64,000 nt of DNA. Source: a virus. The stretch lies in IMG/VR virus record IMGVR_UViG_3300021478_000216, positions 1-64,000 of that record, one strand, 5' to 3'. The notes below the pieces were generated by a model. The model saw only the letters and a list, made by a program, of their open reading frames with translations, was not told where the DNA came from and ran no database searches. Positions 1 to 7,478 of this stretch are shown one piece after another (position 1 is the stretch's first letter; each line of letters starts with the position of its first letter). The position numbers and the translations under genes were made by a program.

Positions 1-265
1 TTACTATCACTAGTTTCCAGCTGTTGGCTGGGAGTTCAGGGTTGTACTTAACAGGGACTCGAAACTGGTTTTCGGGACCCCTTGGAACTGAGATGAACGA
101 TTGGTAGTCGTTTAGGTCAGGATCTGTCCATAGCATGTATCGGAGTCTAGGGTGCAGCTCTAGACGTAGACCTGTTGGAAGCCTAGTTTCCCAAAGGTAT
201 GATGGACCATATCGGTCGACTAGATCCTGGTAGATCTTCTTGACTAGATCGGTACCTATTGACAT
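1..265 (-). CDS. hypothetical protein, cut by the left edge
   Basis: The frame is open from ATG at 265 to position 1 without a stop, giving 88 residues of the N-terminus; the rest lies outside the window. The start is fixed by TTGGAGG eight bases upstream. The peptide begins MSIGTDLVKKIYQDLVDRYG and is mixed charged/hydrophobic with no signal or membrane segment. The Shine-Dalgarno sequence is the 3' tail of the stem-loop at 284-333, so folding of that RNA could affect translation. Function not recognised. Confidence 0.7.
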   Translation of the reverse strand, partial: MSIGTDLVKKIYQDLVDRYGPSYLWETRLPTGLRLELHPRLRYMLWTDPDLNDYQSFISVPRGPENQFRVPVKYNPELPANSWKLVIV

Positions 266-283
266 AGTTCTAACCTCCAAGGC

Positions 284-333
284 CCTGTCCGAGCCGGCCG
301 CAGATAGGCTTGTGACCTTCCGACTCGGACAGG
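284..333 (-). other. stem-loop of the GTCCTG family (copy E5)
   Basis: CCTGTCCGAG (284-293) pairs with CTCGGACAGG (324-333). Read on the minus strand the stem extends through a G-U wobble to CG/CG. It lies between the stop of the gene ending at 344 and the start at 265. Its left flank reads GGGCCTTGGAGG on the minus strand, which includes the downstream ribosome binding site. Related stems lie at 60511-60580, 60586-60652, 62156-62182 and 62217-62267. Confidence 0.7.
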
Positions 334-343
334 ACGTTGAGGG

Positions 344-520
344 TTAGACCTCGCCGAGGCGCTTGTTGCATTCGTCTCGTAGGTCCCGAACTTCCTGCTC
401 TGACAAGGCGACCTCGATATAAGCGATCATGCCTCCATCATCCTGAATCTTTCGGATGACGAGTATGCCAGCCTTACTTCCATCTAGGGCTGCTCCGCTG
501 AATCTAGCGAAGGTCTTCAT
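344..520 (-). CDS. small hypothetical protein, 58 aa
   Basis: ATG at 520 overlaps the TGA of the upstream glycoside hydrolase gene as ATGA, the usual coupling in this arm; a longer in-frame extension to 652 is a shadow. The protein is soluble, with a beta-rich N-terminal half (SKAGILVIRKI) and an acidic C-terminal helix (SEQEVRDLRDE). No family recognised. Confidence 0.65.
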   Translation of the reverse strand: MKTFARFSGAALDGSKAGILVIRKIQDDGGMIAYIEVALSEQEVRDLRDECNKRLGEV

Positions 521-1683
521 GTAGCCGCCACTATGAACGCGTTGAGCGCCTGTGTCTTCGGGACACCGTTGCTGTCGAAGAGACCGAATAGGCCTCCGTC
601 GTACGAGTTGTCCCACCAGGAGAAGATGAACAGCGGTCCTGCCCACGACCACGTGCGTGCCTTCTGGAAGGCTTGCGTGATAGATTCAGCCTCGAACGCA
701 GTGCCGTACTGGTCCGTCGGCGCTCCGAACTCGGTGAGCCAGATCTGCTTGTTGCCGTCGCCATGGGACACCATGATCTGGTGCATTTGGGGCAGGTAAG
801 CCCAAGGGTTCCAGGAGTCGTTCGTCTGGCTGGGCAGGTCTGGGAAGCTGTAGGGATGGGTGTTCATCCCGTCGAAGTATCCCTGCGCACCGTCTGCGTA
901 CATGTCCTGGAGATAAGGGATCGGTTCAGGGTTCCCGGGGCCTAGTCCTCCTACTAGGACTACTGCTGTAGGCTCCATAGACTTGATCGTAGTGTATGAG
1001 GCCTTCAGGATGGCAGTGTACTCCGCTGCTGAGATTCCTCTCAGGTTCGGTTCGTTGATTATCTCGTATACGTGGACGCCTAGTGGCCAGAGTGTCTGGA
1101 CATCCGCTGTGGCGTTGGATGATGTGTCGGATGGGTTGCTACCGTTAACGATGGCTTCGACGCTGATTCCAGCTGCGATGAGTTGCTTGACGACCCCTGC
1201 GTGAGAGTTTCCGCCTGCATCCATGCGCCACCACTTGACGCCGTCGGTCTTCATCATCTGAATGATGCTGGCTTGTTGACTTGACGACATGTTGTCTAGA
1301 GTATCCTGGAAGCCTCCTCCAGGACTAATACTTGCTGGGACTCCTGTGATAGAGCCCGAAGTAGACGGAGGTGTAGTAGTTGTCTGAGTTACCGACGACG
1401 GGACAGTAGTGGTTGGTGTAGTCGTCGTCGGAGTTGTAACGATCGGTGTAGTAACGGTAGGCGTCGGAGTAGGCGTTGGAGTCGCGCAGGGCTCTTCGGT
1501 GTGTCGGATATGTGGCGTACTCGAGTGATGGTGTGTACGGGTAGGCGTTGATGATGCGACTACTAGGTGTGTTGCTGTAGGAGACTGTGAACTAGGGTTA
1601 CTGCCTCCTACCAGCACCAGACTTATGCCTGTTGCTGTCAGAGCTCCTATTGCCGTTCCGAATGTTCGGATCGGTGGTCGCAT
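517..1683 (-). CDS. secreted glycoside hydrolase, clan GH-A-like
   Basis: 388 aa. Residues 1-27 form a signal peptide or membrane anchor, residues 28-112 a Ser/Thr/Pro-rich linker with HHH and TPTPTPT runs, and about 120-388 a TIM-barrel-like catalytic region. EIINEPN (E211) fits the acid/base motif and WLTEFG (E318) the nucleophile motif of GH5/GH39-type retaining enzymes; both glutamates are present. The substrate cannot be read from sequence; a cell-envelope or capsule glycan is plausible because the neighbours also act on the wall. The start has GAGAGG upstream. Release during lysis or surface modification are both possible roles. Confidence 0.75.
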   Translation of the reverse strand: MRPPIRTFGTAIGALTATGISLVLVGGSNPSSQSPTATHLVVASSTPTRTHHHSSTPHIRHTEEPCATPTPTPTPTVTTPIVTTPTTTTPTTTVPSSVTQTTTTPPSTSGSITGVPASISPGGGFQDTLDNMSSSQQASIIQMMKTDGVKWWRMDAGGNSHAGVVKQLIAAGISVEAIVNGSNPSDTSSNATADVQTLWPLGVHVYEIINEPNLRGISAAEYTAILKASYTTIKSMEPTAVVLVGGLGPGNPEPIPYLQDMYADGAQGYFDGMNTHPYSFPDLPSQTNDSWNPWAYLPQMHQIMVSHGDGNKQIWLTEFGAPTDQYGTAFEAESITQAFQKARTWSWAGPLFIFSWWDNSYDGGLFGLFDSNGVPKTQALNAFIVAAT

Positions 1684-1994
1684 TGCGACCTCTCTTTCTC
1701 TTGGGATCCGCTCCCCAAGTCTTTGCGAACATGGTGGCTCGGATTACTTCGGCCGCTGCCGGGAGGCTTTCGACCTTCTTCAATCGGTCCGCCCGCGTCC
1801 TTGTACGTTATTCCTCGGAGGAAGTAGCTGACGGATGGTCGAGATATCCTGTACATCTTCGCTATCCATGCCATAGGTATGTCGTATTCAGCTCTGATGA
1901 TGCGGGCTGCCCTGACTTCAGCGTCCGTCATTGCGGCGTTGTTGTTGTTTTCACCGCGCTGGTAGCTAGAGTTATTATACGGCACCGGAATCAT
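1647..1994 (-). CDS. small helix-turn-helix protein
   Basis: 115 aa. Residues 22-60 (from MTDAEVRAARIIRAEY, with IAKMYRISRPSVSYFLRG) match the short HTH that binds DNA in many phage regulators and next to HNH nucleases: a helix, a turn, then a recognition helix ending before a K/R-rich tail. The C-terminal 50 residues are polar and low complexity. The start overlaps the previous gene by 20 bases; an internal ATG at 1931 is a possible alternative. It overlaps the glycoside hydrolase start by 37 bases. Confidence 0.6.
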   Translation of the reverse strand: MIPVPYNNSSYQRGENNNNAAMTDAEVRAARIIRAEYDIPMAWIAKMYRISRPSVSYFLRGITYKDAGGPIEEGRKPPGSGRSNPSHHVRKDLGSGSQEKERSQCDHRSEHSERQ

Positions 1995-2385
1995 CTAGGT
2001 TTTCGGGTTTCGGGGGATTACGCCGCTTTCCTGTGAGTGATTGTTGCGGGAAGAAGCTATAGGGATCGTGTGGGATTCCATAGCGTGCAGTCGAGCCTGA
2101 TTGATCTGCGGCGTCGGTATCCCAGCATTGCACTGTTCTGAAGCCTATTCCATGACGACGATGCCTTGTGTACATCAAGGTCATGATAGTTATGAATGTT
2201 AGGGCTAGATACATCGTAAGGGTCTGAAGTATTCCTATGGTGAGAAAGAACCAGACCGTAATGATACATGCTAGTATGATGATTGGTATAGCTAGGACTA
2301 CTAGTCCCATACCTAGTAGCATATGCTTACTGGGGGACAAATCGTCCCACGGACTGTTTCTGTGTTGAGGAAGTCTGTGTCTCAT
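1975..2385 (-). CDS. two-segment membrane protein
   Basis: 136 aa. Two hydrophobic helices at about residues 23-50 (MLLGMGLVVLAIPIIILACI) and 52-71 are followed by a basic RHRRHG stretch and a polar, proline-rich tail. This suggests a membrane protein with a cytoplasmic C-terminus. It lies among several other small membrane proteins in this arm. No family recognised; a holin-like or exclusion role would be speculation. Confidence 0.6.
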   Translation of the reverse strand: MRHRLPQHRNSPWDDLSPSKHMLLGMGLVVLAIPIIILACIITVWFFLTIGILQTLTMYLALTFITIMTLMYTRHRRHGIGFRTVQCWDTDAADQSGSTARYGIPHDPYSFFPQQSLTGKRRNPPKPENLDDSGAV

Positions 2386-2582
2386 TGGCGTGGATTCTTC
2401 CAGTCTCTAGAAGTAACGAAAGATGCTCTCGTGGATAGCATTGTAAGTGTTCCGAAGACTCCTACCCAGAACCAGTTCTTGACGGATATGTTTTCTAGAA
2501 GGAGGTATGAAGAGACGAACTGTAGGATTATGTAGCGTCCTAGTCTAAGTATCAGTTCCTGAGTTGTTAGGCGCTGAGACAT
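2382..2582 (-). CDS. small membrane protein, 66 aa
   Basis: It has a hydrophobic segment at about residues 16-30 and a second at 36-52 (NWFWVGVFGTLTML), separated by a polar turn. The end overlaps the next gene as ATGA. Function unknown; grouped with the neighbouring membrane protein by position. Confidence 0.55.
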   Translation of the reverse strand: MSQRLTTQELILRLGRYIILQFVSSYLLLENISVKNWFWVGVFGTLTMLSTRASFVTSRDWKNPRQ

Positions 2583-2811
2583 ATGATACCTCCTCTATGG
2601 CTTCTCCTGTAGCTGGGCAGATCCAGATGATTGTGAGTCGAAGATCTACGTATCGGAACCCGAAACCTAGCTGGTGCGGGCCGACGTAGGGATGGACTCC
2701 GCAACAGTGCGAGCATCTGATTCCATGAGACTTAGGTAGCGCTCTTTTGTGCTGACTTCCCTTAGCGTTTAGGTAGTCAGCCCACGGGAGACCTGTCTTA
2801 TTCCGGTACAT
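2545..2811 (-). CDS. small cysteine/histidine protein, possible zinc binder
   Basis: 88 aa. CSHCCGVH followed by a later lone Cys (WICPATGE) looks like a partial zinc ribbon; the remainder is beta-rich. The end overlaps the next gene by 38 bases and the start overlaps the previous one by 14. Such short treble-clef-like proteins are common in phage accessory arms. No specific role is visible. Confidence 0.55.
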   Translation of the reverse strand: MYRNKTGLPWADYLNAKGSQHKRALPKSHGIRCSHCCGVHPYVGPHQLGFGFRYVDLRLTIIWICPATGEAIEEVSYVSAPNNSGTDT

Positions 2812-3001
2812 ATCCTGAAGGACTATTAGTAGCTAGCTGTGCCTTAGCGGTCTCTGCAGCTGCGACACCGTTTAGGGCCCCGAGGGTCGATTCTGCCGTG
2901 GTCTTAGCCTTAAGGCGCACTGTCCAGACCTCGTTCGAGTCTTCTAGGTATTCGAGGACTTCGACTCGAAAGGTCCTCTTAATTCCGTCACCGTCAGGCA
3001 T
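2798..3001 (-). CDS. small hypothetical protein, 67 aa
   Basis: The start overlaps the preceding stop as TAATG. The N-terminal half looks like a beta hairpin with alternating charged residues (RTFRVEVLEYLEDSNEVWTV); the C-terminal half is alanine-rich. It is soluble. No family recognised. Confidence 0.6.
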   Translation of the reverse strand: MPDGDGIKRTFRVEVLEYLEDSNEVWTVRLKAKTTAESTLGALNGVAAAETAKAQLATNSPSGYVPE

Positions 3002-3165
3002 TATCGAGTCTCCAGTCCGTATTCTCTTAGTAGGTCGTCTAGTGCGTCTTCGAGGTCGGCGCGAAGGTCGTCTATGAGACCATAGATCTCGGATGGTTTA
3101 GCACGTTCGACTGAGTCCTCGAAGTCTCTGAGGAGCGTGTCGATCTTCGGGATCCTTACTGACAC
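3001..3165 (-). CDS. small acidic helical protein, 54 aa
   Basis: The frame runs from GTG at 3165 to TAA at 3001-3003 and fills the gap between two well-supported genes. The peptide starts MSVRIPKIDTLLRDFEDSVE and continues as a strongly charged amphipathic helix (DDLRADLEDALDDLLREYG), possibly a coiled coil. AAGG lies upstream, and the leader resembles that of the neighbouring gene (CGAAAGG...CCGAAG or CTGAAG before the start). Function unknown. Confidence 0.6.
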   Translation of the reverse strand: MSVRIPKIDTLLRDFEDSVERAKPSEIYGLIDDLRADLEDALDDLLREYGLETR

Positions 3166-3167
3166 CT

Positions 3168-3494
3168 TCAGGGCCTTTCGGTGTTAGTGTTGCCTAGTTC
3201 AGTACCTTCGAAGTTAAGATCTGCGAGGATAGTCGATTTTATACTCATGTAGCCTATTCGCTTAGTCCCGATAGCAGGCATCTGCCACCGTGTCATGTCT
3301 GTTTCAGCCATTTCAGCGTCTTCGTATACGTATTCGAGAAGGCGTAGTATCCTAACTGGCTTGCTTGGGGCTTCTCGTTCGGCCCCCAGCTCCATACCTG
3401 CATCGAATGCGTTATGGAGGTCATCTTCTGTGAGCTCGTGATAGTGCGGACCGTCTTCGCTGTTTCGCCAGTGTTCAAAGTTCTGGTGCACCAT
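3168..3494 (-). CDS. hypothetical protein, 108 aa
   Basis: The start at 3494 is chosen over the upstream in-frame ATG at 3602 because GAAAGG precedes it and it overlaps the previous gene by only 20 bases. The protein is acidic and helical in the first 60 residues (ELTEDDLHNAFDAGMELGAE), then more beta-like. No motif recognised. Confidence 0.6.
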   Translation of the reverse strand: MVHQNFEHWRNSEDGPHYHELTEDDLHNAFDAGMELGAEREAPSKPVRILRLLEYVYEDAEMAETDMTRWQMPAIGTKRIGYMSIKSTILADLNFEGTELGNTNTERP

Positions 3495-3732
3495 CTTCGG
3501 GACCTTTCGGTGGTAGCTTGCCTTTAGTTCGTAGTAGTTCGTCAGCTTCCTCGACGTTAATGACTCTACGGCCGCAGTCGCAGTACTTCCAGTCCAGTAC
3601 ACCCTTTTTCATCCATCCGTAGACTTGAGGTGCATATACGTCTCGGACTTTAGCGTACTGAACGGGTGTCATCCATTCAGAGCCTTCGTTATCGAAGGCC
3701 ATCATTTCCTTGATCAGGTCGTCAGTGTTCAC
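3475..3732 (-). CDS. MerR/excisionase-like DNA-binding protein
   Basis: 85 aa. MTPVQYAKVRDVYAPQVYGW followed by a basic MKKGVL turn fits the winged HTH of excisionase or phage MerR-like proteins, which read a site and bend DNA. CDCG sits in the wing, followed by an acidic helix (NVEEADELLRTK). No integrase was seen, so a regulatory rather than recombination role is inferred. Confidence 0.6.
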   Translation of the reverse strand: MNTDDLIKEMMAFDNEGSEWMTPVQYAKVRDVYAPQVYGWMKKGVLDWKYCDCGRRVINVEEADELLRTKGKLPPKGPEDGAPEL

Positions 3733-4111
3733 GGAGTTGTCGCAGGAATTCGCGTGTCTCTTCGTCCTGGCGGTACATGTATGCTCGAGTTTCGGCTTCT
3801 GGACTGTATAGTGGCCCTGTAACCTTGAGGTCTGTTATAGTGACAGGCCTAGGCGCTTCTAGCGTAACCGTTGAAGGACTGTCAGGCCACTCGTGGTAGT
3901 ACGCTTCGCTAGCAACCCAAGGGTCGGGCTGGTATACAGTGTCTGGTAGGTAGATAGGGGCTGCATACTTAACGTTGTCCCATTCGTCCTTCCATTCACG
4001 GAGTTCTGCGAGACGCATTTGCTCGTTGAACCATTTCCCGAAAAGGAATCCGAGACCTATTAGGATAGCTGATACTATGAGTACTATGCCTGCTATTTGA
4101 AGGTGGCTCAT
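3722..4111 (-). CDS. membrane-anchored hypothetical protein
   Basis: 129 aa. One N-terminal transmembrane helix (residues 5-25, IAGIVLIVSAILIGLGFLFG) is followed by a long polar, Tyr/Pro-rich domain. The topology is probably one anchor with a soluble C-terminus. It lies immediately downstream of the NlpC/P60 enzyme, and all the neighbouring products are envelope-directed. No family recognised. Confidence 0.6.
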   Translation of the reverse strand: MSHLQIAGIVLIVSAILIGLGFLFGKWFNEQMRLAELREWKDEWDNVKYAAPIYLPDTVYQPDPWVASEAYYHEWPDSPSTVTLEAPRPVTITDLKVTGPLYSPEAETRAYMYRQDEETREFLRQLREH

Positions 4112-4120
4112 GTCGTTGCC

Positions 4121-4906
4121 TTATGAGATGGCGTAGAACGCTGTAGGTGACCAGCTTCCGCCGTAGGAGTGGAATCCTACTGACGTACCTGGTTGTTGTG
4201 CTCCGAAGGTCTCGCCCGGCTTAACGTACAGCTCGACATGACCAGAGCCAAAGAAGGCTAGGTCGCCAGGCTGTGGATTACTCGTCGGGACTAGGAGTCC
4301 CGATGATGTGCCCTGTCCTAGCATCGAGTAGGTATCCCTAGGCATGTTAGATATTCCGATCTGCAGTGCGGACCAGTAAACTAGTCCTGAACAGTCGAAA
4401 CCTCCTGGAGATGCTCCGCCGTAGACGTACGGGACGCCCTGCTGAGTCTCAGCTTCTGCTAGAAGCCTGCTAGCTAGTGACCCGTTAGTCGGTGGAGGAG
4501 CGTAAGTATATGTGACGGTCGGAGTAGGAGTCGGAGCTGCTGGCGCCGTATACGTCGGAGATCCTGACGGTCTCGGCGTATACCTCGGCGTGCTGCTTTT
4601 ATGCGTAGCCGCAGTATGCGTGATCGTCGGTTGAGCTGGCTGGGCGAATTCATCTGACAGCAGTTTCCGGATCTCTTGCTGAGAGTAGGACGGTACCTGA
4701 GCTGCTGTTGCTTGCGACTTAGGCTTATGGACGATCATGTCTGCTGCTTGTGCAGGAGATGAGCTGCCGAAGCTGACTATTGCCCAAGTAGCTAGGCTTG
4801 TAAAGGTAGTGACGATGACTAGGGCGCCTGTAAGCAGGCGGCGTTGCCGCCGACGACAGTGAGGACACGGTCGCCGGCGGTTCCGCCTGCTGCTATTAGC
4901 AGCCAT
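4121..4906 (-). CDS. secreted NlpC/P60 peptidoglycan endopeptidase
   Basis: 261 aa. It has a basic N-terminus with CPHC, a membrane/signal segment at about residues 24-46, a Pro/Thr linker to about 140, then an NlpC/P60 domain to the end. Catalytic Cys is C172 in FDCSG, His H223 in GHVELYV, and the third polar residue is probably H246. NlpC/P60 enzymes cut stem-peptide bonds in peptidoglycan. The 11-base overlap with the next wall enzyme gene suggests joint expression. Being separate from the endolysin and carrying its own export signal, it may act from outside or at the membrane. Confidence 0.85.
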   Translation of the reverse strand: MAANSSRRNRRRPCPHCRRRQRRLLTGALVIVTTFTSLATWAIVSFGSSSPAQAADMIVHKPKSQATAAQVPSYSQQEIRKLLSDEFAQPAQPTITHTAATHKSSTPRYTPRPSGSPTYTAPAAPTPTPTVTYTYAPPPTNGSLASRLLAEAETQQGVPYVYGGASPGGFDCSGLVYWSALQIGISNMPRDTYSMLGQGTSSGLLVPTSNPQPGDLAFFGSGHVELYVKPGETFGAQQPGTSVGFHSYGGSWSPTAFYAIS

Positions 4907-5453
4907 CGTACGGGGTCCACGGGGAGTAGCCCCAGAGCTTGACCGCTGCCCAGAAGATCGAGGTCTGGTAGGAGGCGGAAGCGTTCCCGAAGAGGGCTCG
5001 GCTGCCTCCAGCGGCGACCCAGGTGGAGAAGCTGAACTGGTAGAGACCGTAGTGACCGGTCGAGTTCATGACCTGGGCGTTGCCGCCAGACTCGCGCGCG
5101 ATAATGCATGCCTGCATGGCGTTGCTAGGCGTTATCGGGTGCGTTAGCGCTGTAGTCAGCACAGCTGCGGTGGTCGCTTTGCTGCACTTGAACGTCAGGC
5201 GCTGACCTGAGAGGATCAGGTTCGGGCTACTTCCGATGACTGCCCGGTCCTGGCTGTAGATAGAAGACCAGCTGCTTGAGTTACCGCACATCTTCTGCGC
5301 GATCCCTGACAGTGTGTCTCCTGGTTGAACTGTGTAGTGGTAAGTTACAGCTGATGCTGCGAGTGCAGCGCCGACGGCTGCCAATCGGAGTGTAGTCCTG
5401 CGTTTTGATCGCCTGTGGACGATGCTGTCGAAGATTCGATCGATGAAACTCAT
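4896..5453 (-). CDS. exported LysM / transglycosylase-like (Rpf-like) protein
   Basis: 185 aa. A hydrophobic export segment (about 22-38) is followed by a LysM repeat (YTVQPGDTLSGIAQKMCG) and a C-terminal lysozyme-fold region with ARESGGNAQVMN and GLYQFSFSTW, as in resuscitation-promoting-factor and soluble transglycosylase proteins; E in ARESGG is the likely catalytic acid. LysM binds N-acetylglucosamine polymers. With the adjacent NlpC/P60 gene it makes a glycan-cutting plus peptide-cutting pair. It starts at ATG 5453 with AGGAG upstream. Confidence 0.8.
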   Translation of the reverse strand: MSFIDRIFDSIVHRRSKRRTTLRLAAVGAALAASAVTYHYTVQPGDTLSGIAQKMCGNSSSWSSIYSQDRAVIGSSPNLILSGQRLTFKCSKATTAAVLTTALTHPITPSNAMQACIIARESGGNAQVMNSTGHYGLYQFSFSTWVAAGGSRALFGNASASYQTSIFWAAVKLWGYSPWTPYDGC

Positions 5454-5538
5454 GGATGTCTCCTAGCCTTTACGGATATGGGACACTCATGACCAGAGGG
5501 CGACCTCCTTGATATTGGAAATAGAATCGGCCATGAGC

Positions 5539-5889
5539 TTAGTGTGCTTGGTTCATGGCTTCGACTCGATTGCTTGAAACCTGTAGTTCTTCGAGCCTCT
5601 GTACGATCCAGGCTCCGACAGGTCCTCGGGTTCTGTAGTAGTGATGTCCTGCGATGTGTACGATGTCGAACTGCTCTGGAATTACCCCGAATAGGTGTCC
5701 TGTGAGGTATAGTCAGGAAGCGCCTACGAGTACCTTGCGGGTCTTGAATCCGCGTCGGAACGCTGCTGTGAGTTGTTCTTCTTCGCCTGCTAGTAGGTCC
5801 CATATGATAATACCTGCTGCACCGTAGATCCATCCGGTAGATCCGCGGCGAAGCAGGTGTGGCTTGAGCGTGACGTCATCGTCAGGCAT
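5539..5889 (-). pseudogene. membrane protein gene interrupted by an in-frame TGA
   Basis: ATG at 5889 (AGGAAGGG upstream) opens a frame that meets TGA at 5713-5715 (codon 59) and then stays open to TAA at 5539-5541, 116 codons in all. Both halves look coding: before the stop TGWIYGAAGIIIWDLLAGEE, after it LYLTGHLFGVIPEQFD. The stop falls where a Trp (TGG) would fit, giving S-W-L-Y-L-T-G-H-L. From memory, a family of small actinophage membrane proteins has a similar uninterrupted layout. Options are a point nonsense mutation, readthrough, a sequencing error, or a truncated 58-residue product. TGA is a normal stop in many neighbouring genes, so full recoding is unlikely. Confidence 0.65.
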
Positions 5890-5908
5890 CGTTGTTCCCT
5901 TCCTGTTT

Positions 5909-6106
5909 TCAATTCAGGTGGTGTGTGAGGAACGACACTGTATGTAGTTGCTTATCGGTTCTAATTTCGATTGATAGTCTTAGGCTACTAGCTTGGTAAC
6001 GTAGCCTTCTAGTCAGTCTCGGAAAGTCCCTAGGATTGACGTTTTGAGCTGTTTTCCACGCTCCGTCGGCTGCGGATTCCTTTAGTATGTCACTGTAGTC
6101 GTCCAT
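5909..6106 (-). CDS. small hypothetical protein, 65 aa
   Basis: Basic in the middle (PRLTRRLRYQASSLRLSIEI). The start is weakly supported (GATAGG close to ATG). The 106-base spacer upstream (6107-6212) is very AT-rich and contains the short inverted repeat CTAGCAAATTCGCTAG. Function unknown. Confidence 0.5.
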   Translation of the reverse strand: MDDYSDILKESAADGAWKTAQNVNPRDFPRLTRRLRYQASSLRLSIEIRTDKQLHTVSFLTHHLN

Positions 6107-6212
6107 CCTATCGTTATCCCTAATCTTTAATATAATTTTAACATTAGTACTAGCGAATTTGCTAGAGTCTCTCCAATAGTATTTTATTGTTATTTTTAGA
6201 TATTGTAGATCG

Positions 6213-7478
6213 TTACCACATCTGGTCCCATGCTTCTCGCTTGTAGTGTACTTCGTCGTGACAGCCGTAATCTCTGCAGTTGTGGTATCCTGAGTCGAAG
6301 CGAAGTACTTTGGGAACTAGCCGTTGCTCGAGTGTAGTCCAGTTGATGTTAGGGATCGTAGCTCGAACAGTTACTGGATCTTCTCTAGCTCTGTCCCAGT
6401 CTATGTTGAATCCGCAGTCTCGGACCTTGCTGTCTGTCCTGAATATGTTAGTTTGGATAATGAGTAGATAACTGTGAACCGTATGCTTCCACTGACCCAG
6501 TTCGGCTCCTTGATCCAGCTCACCCGAGATATCCACGTTGGTGAAGAATCCGTCGGTATTCCATCGATACACTGTACCATTGTGGGATACGGCCTGTCGC
6601 ATGGCGTCGACGAGTATCGATCTAGTTGTTCCCCGTATGTAACTTCCCAGATCTGGACGGAACGTCGGTAGCTTGGGAGATAGAAACTTTCCAGGCAAGA
6701 CACTCTGTGTCACCTTCAGGATACGTGATGTTGGTTTGTCTTCTAGAGCCTTACGAGCGTCATCTAGAGTTTGTGCGAAGTCCCCCAGTTGAGGAAACTC
6801 TAGCATCACGGAAGCGTAGGCGCTGACTAGGTCGTACTCGTGTATTGGGCCCGGGATATAGCCGCAGGCTACTGATCCGATTTCCGGTGAGGGGTCTAGA
6901 CCGTGCGAGACGATAGGTATTGTGCTCAGATCTATCTTCATGTCATGAAACAGAAAGTCTGCTATAGACGAGTTTCGGAACCATCTGTTCTGGTATGCAC
7001 GGAGTCCGACTTCGGCAAGCTCCGATCGGGCCTGATTCATGATGGCTGTAGCGTCGTCTGTTCCATAGAGTGCTGCAGTTCTTTCTAGTGACTGAAGAAA
7101 GAATGGTCGTACATCGTATATGCGGTTGGTCTTTCTGGAATCGCCTACCTGATACCAGAGTTCGCCGCCTGTGACCTGCGTACCCTCTTTGTACGTACGC
7201 ATGCATACTTTTCCCCAAGGTGTGGGTACTGGTATGCCTTCACTGAATATGATCTGCAGATTTCTGTCTGAGAATGACGCTGCCAAGTTCTTAGCTACTT
7301 GCCGGAGTTTGCCGTAGCAGACCTGCGTAGTCTCAGTGTCTGTAAAGTACGTGTTGAGTGGTGCGAACTCTAGTTGTCTCTTGGCAACTTCGCGTGCACG
7401 AGCTCGCTTCTTGGTTTCTAGGGTGTTAGTACTGCGGAACTCGATTCCGCTACTGTTCCAGTCAGCTACCTTGTCCAT
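6213..7478 (-). CDS. family-B DNA polymerase-like protein (minimal; possible primase)
   Basis: 421 aa, much shorter than normal family B polymerases. EYDLVSAYASVM (D216) matches motif A (DxxSLYPS); YRWNTDGFF (D309) matches motif C (YxDTDS) with the second, metal-binding Asp kept and the first changed to Asn; GSYIRGTTRSILVDAM before it sits where the palm helix before motif C is expected. Around residues 118-175 (IYDVRPFF, then AYQNRW) there may be a worn exonuclease domain without clear catalytic acids. TAATG overlap with the previous gene puts it in one transcript with the RepA-like ATPase. With no recognised primase in the window, a priming role is an inference; it could also be a decayed polymerase. 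Confidence 0.55.
   Translation of the reverse strand: MDKVADWNSSGIEFRSTNTLETKKRARAREVAKRQLEFAPLNTYFTDTETTQVCYGKLRQVAKNLAASFSDRNLQIIFSEGIPVPTPWGKVCMRTYKEGTQVTGGELWYQVGDSRKTNRIYDVRPFFLQSLERTAALYGTDDATAIMNQARSELAEVGLRAYQNRWFRNSSIADFLFHDMKIDLSTIPIVSHGLDPSPEIGSVACGYIPGPIHEYDLVSAYASVMLEFPQLGDFAQTLDDARKALEDKPTSRILKVTQSVLPGKFLSPKLPTFRPDLGSYIRGTTRSILVDAMRQAVSHNGTVYRWNTDGFFTNVDISGELDQGAELGQWKHTVHSYLLIIQTNIFRTDSKVRDCGFNIDWDRAREDPVTVRATIPNINWTTLEQRLVPKVLRFDSGYHNCRDYGCHDEVHYKREAWDQMW

Noticed and set aside
5450-5833. 127-residue leftward frame
   Set aside because: Very Arg/Ser/Thr-rich shadow; another frame (5539-5889) has a good start, sensible hydrophobic segments and family-like sequence.
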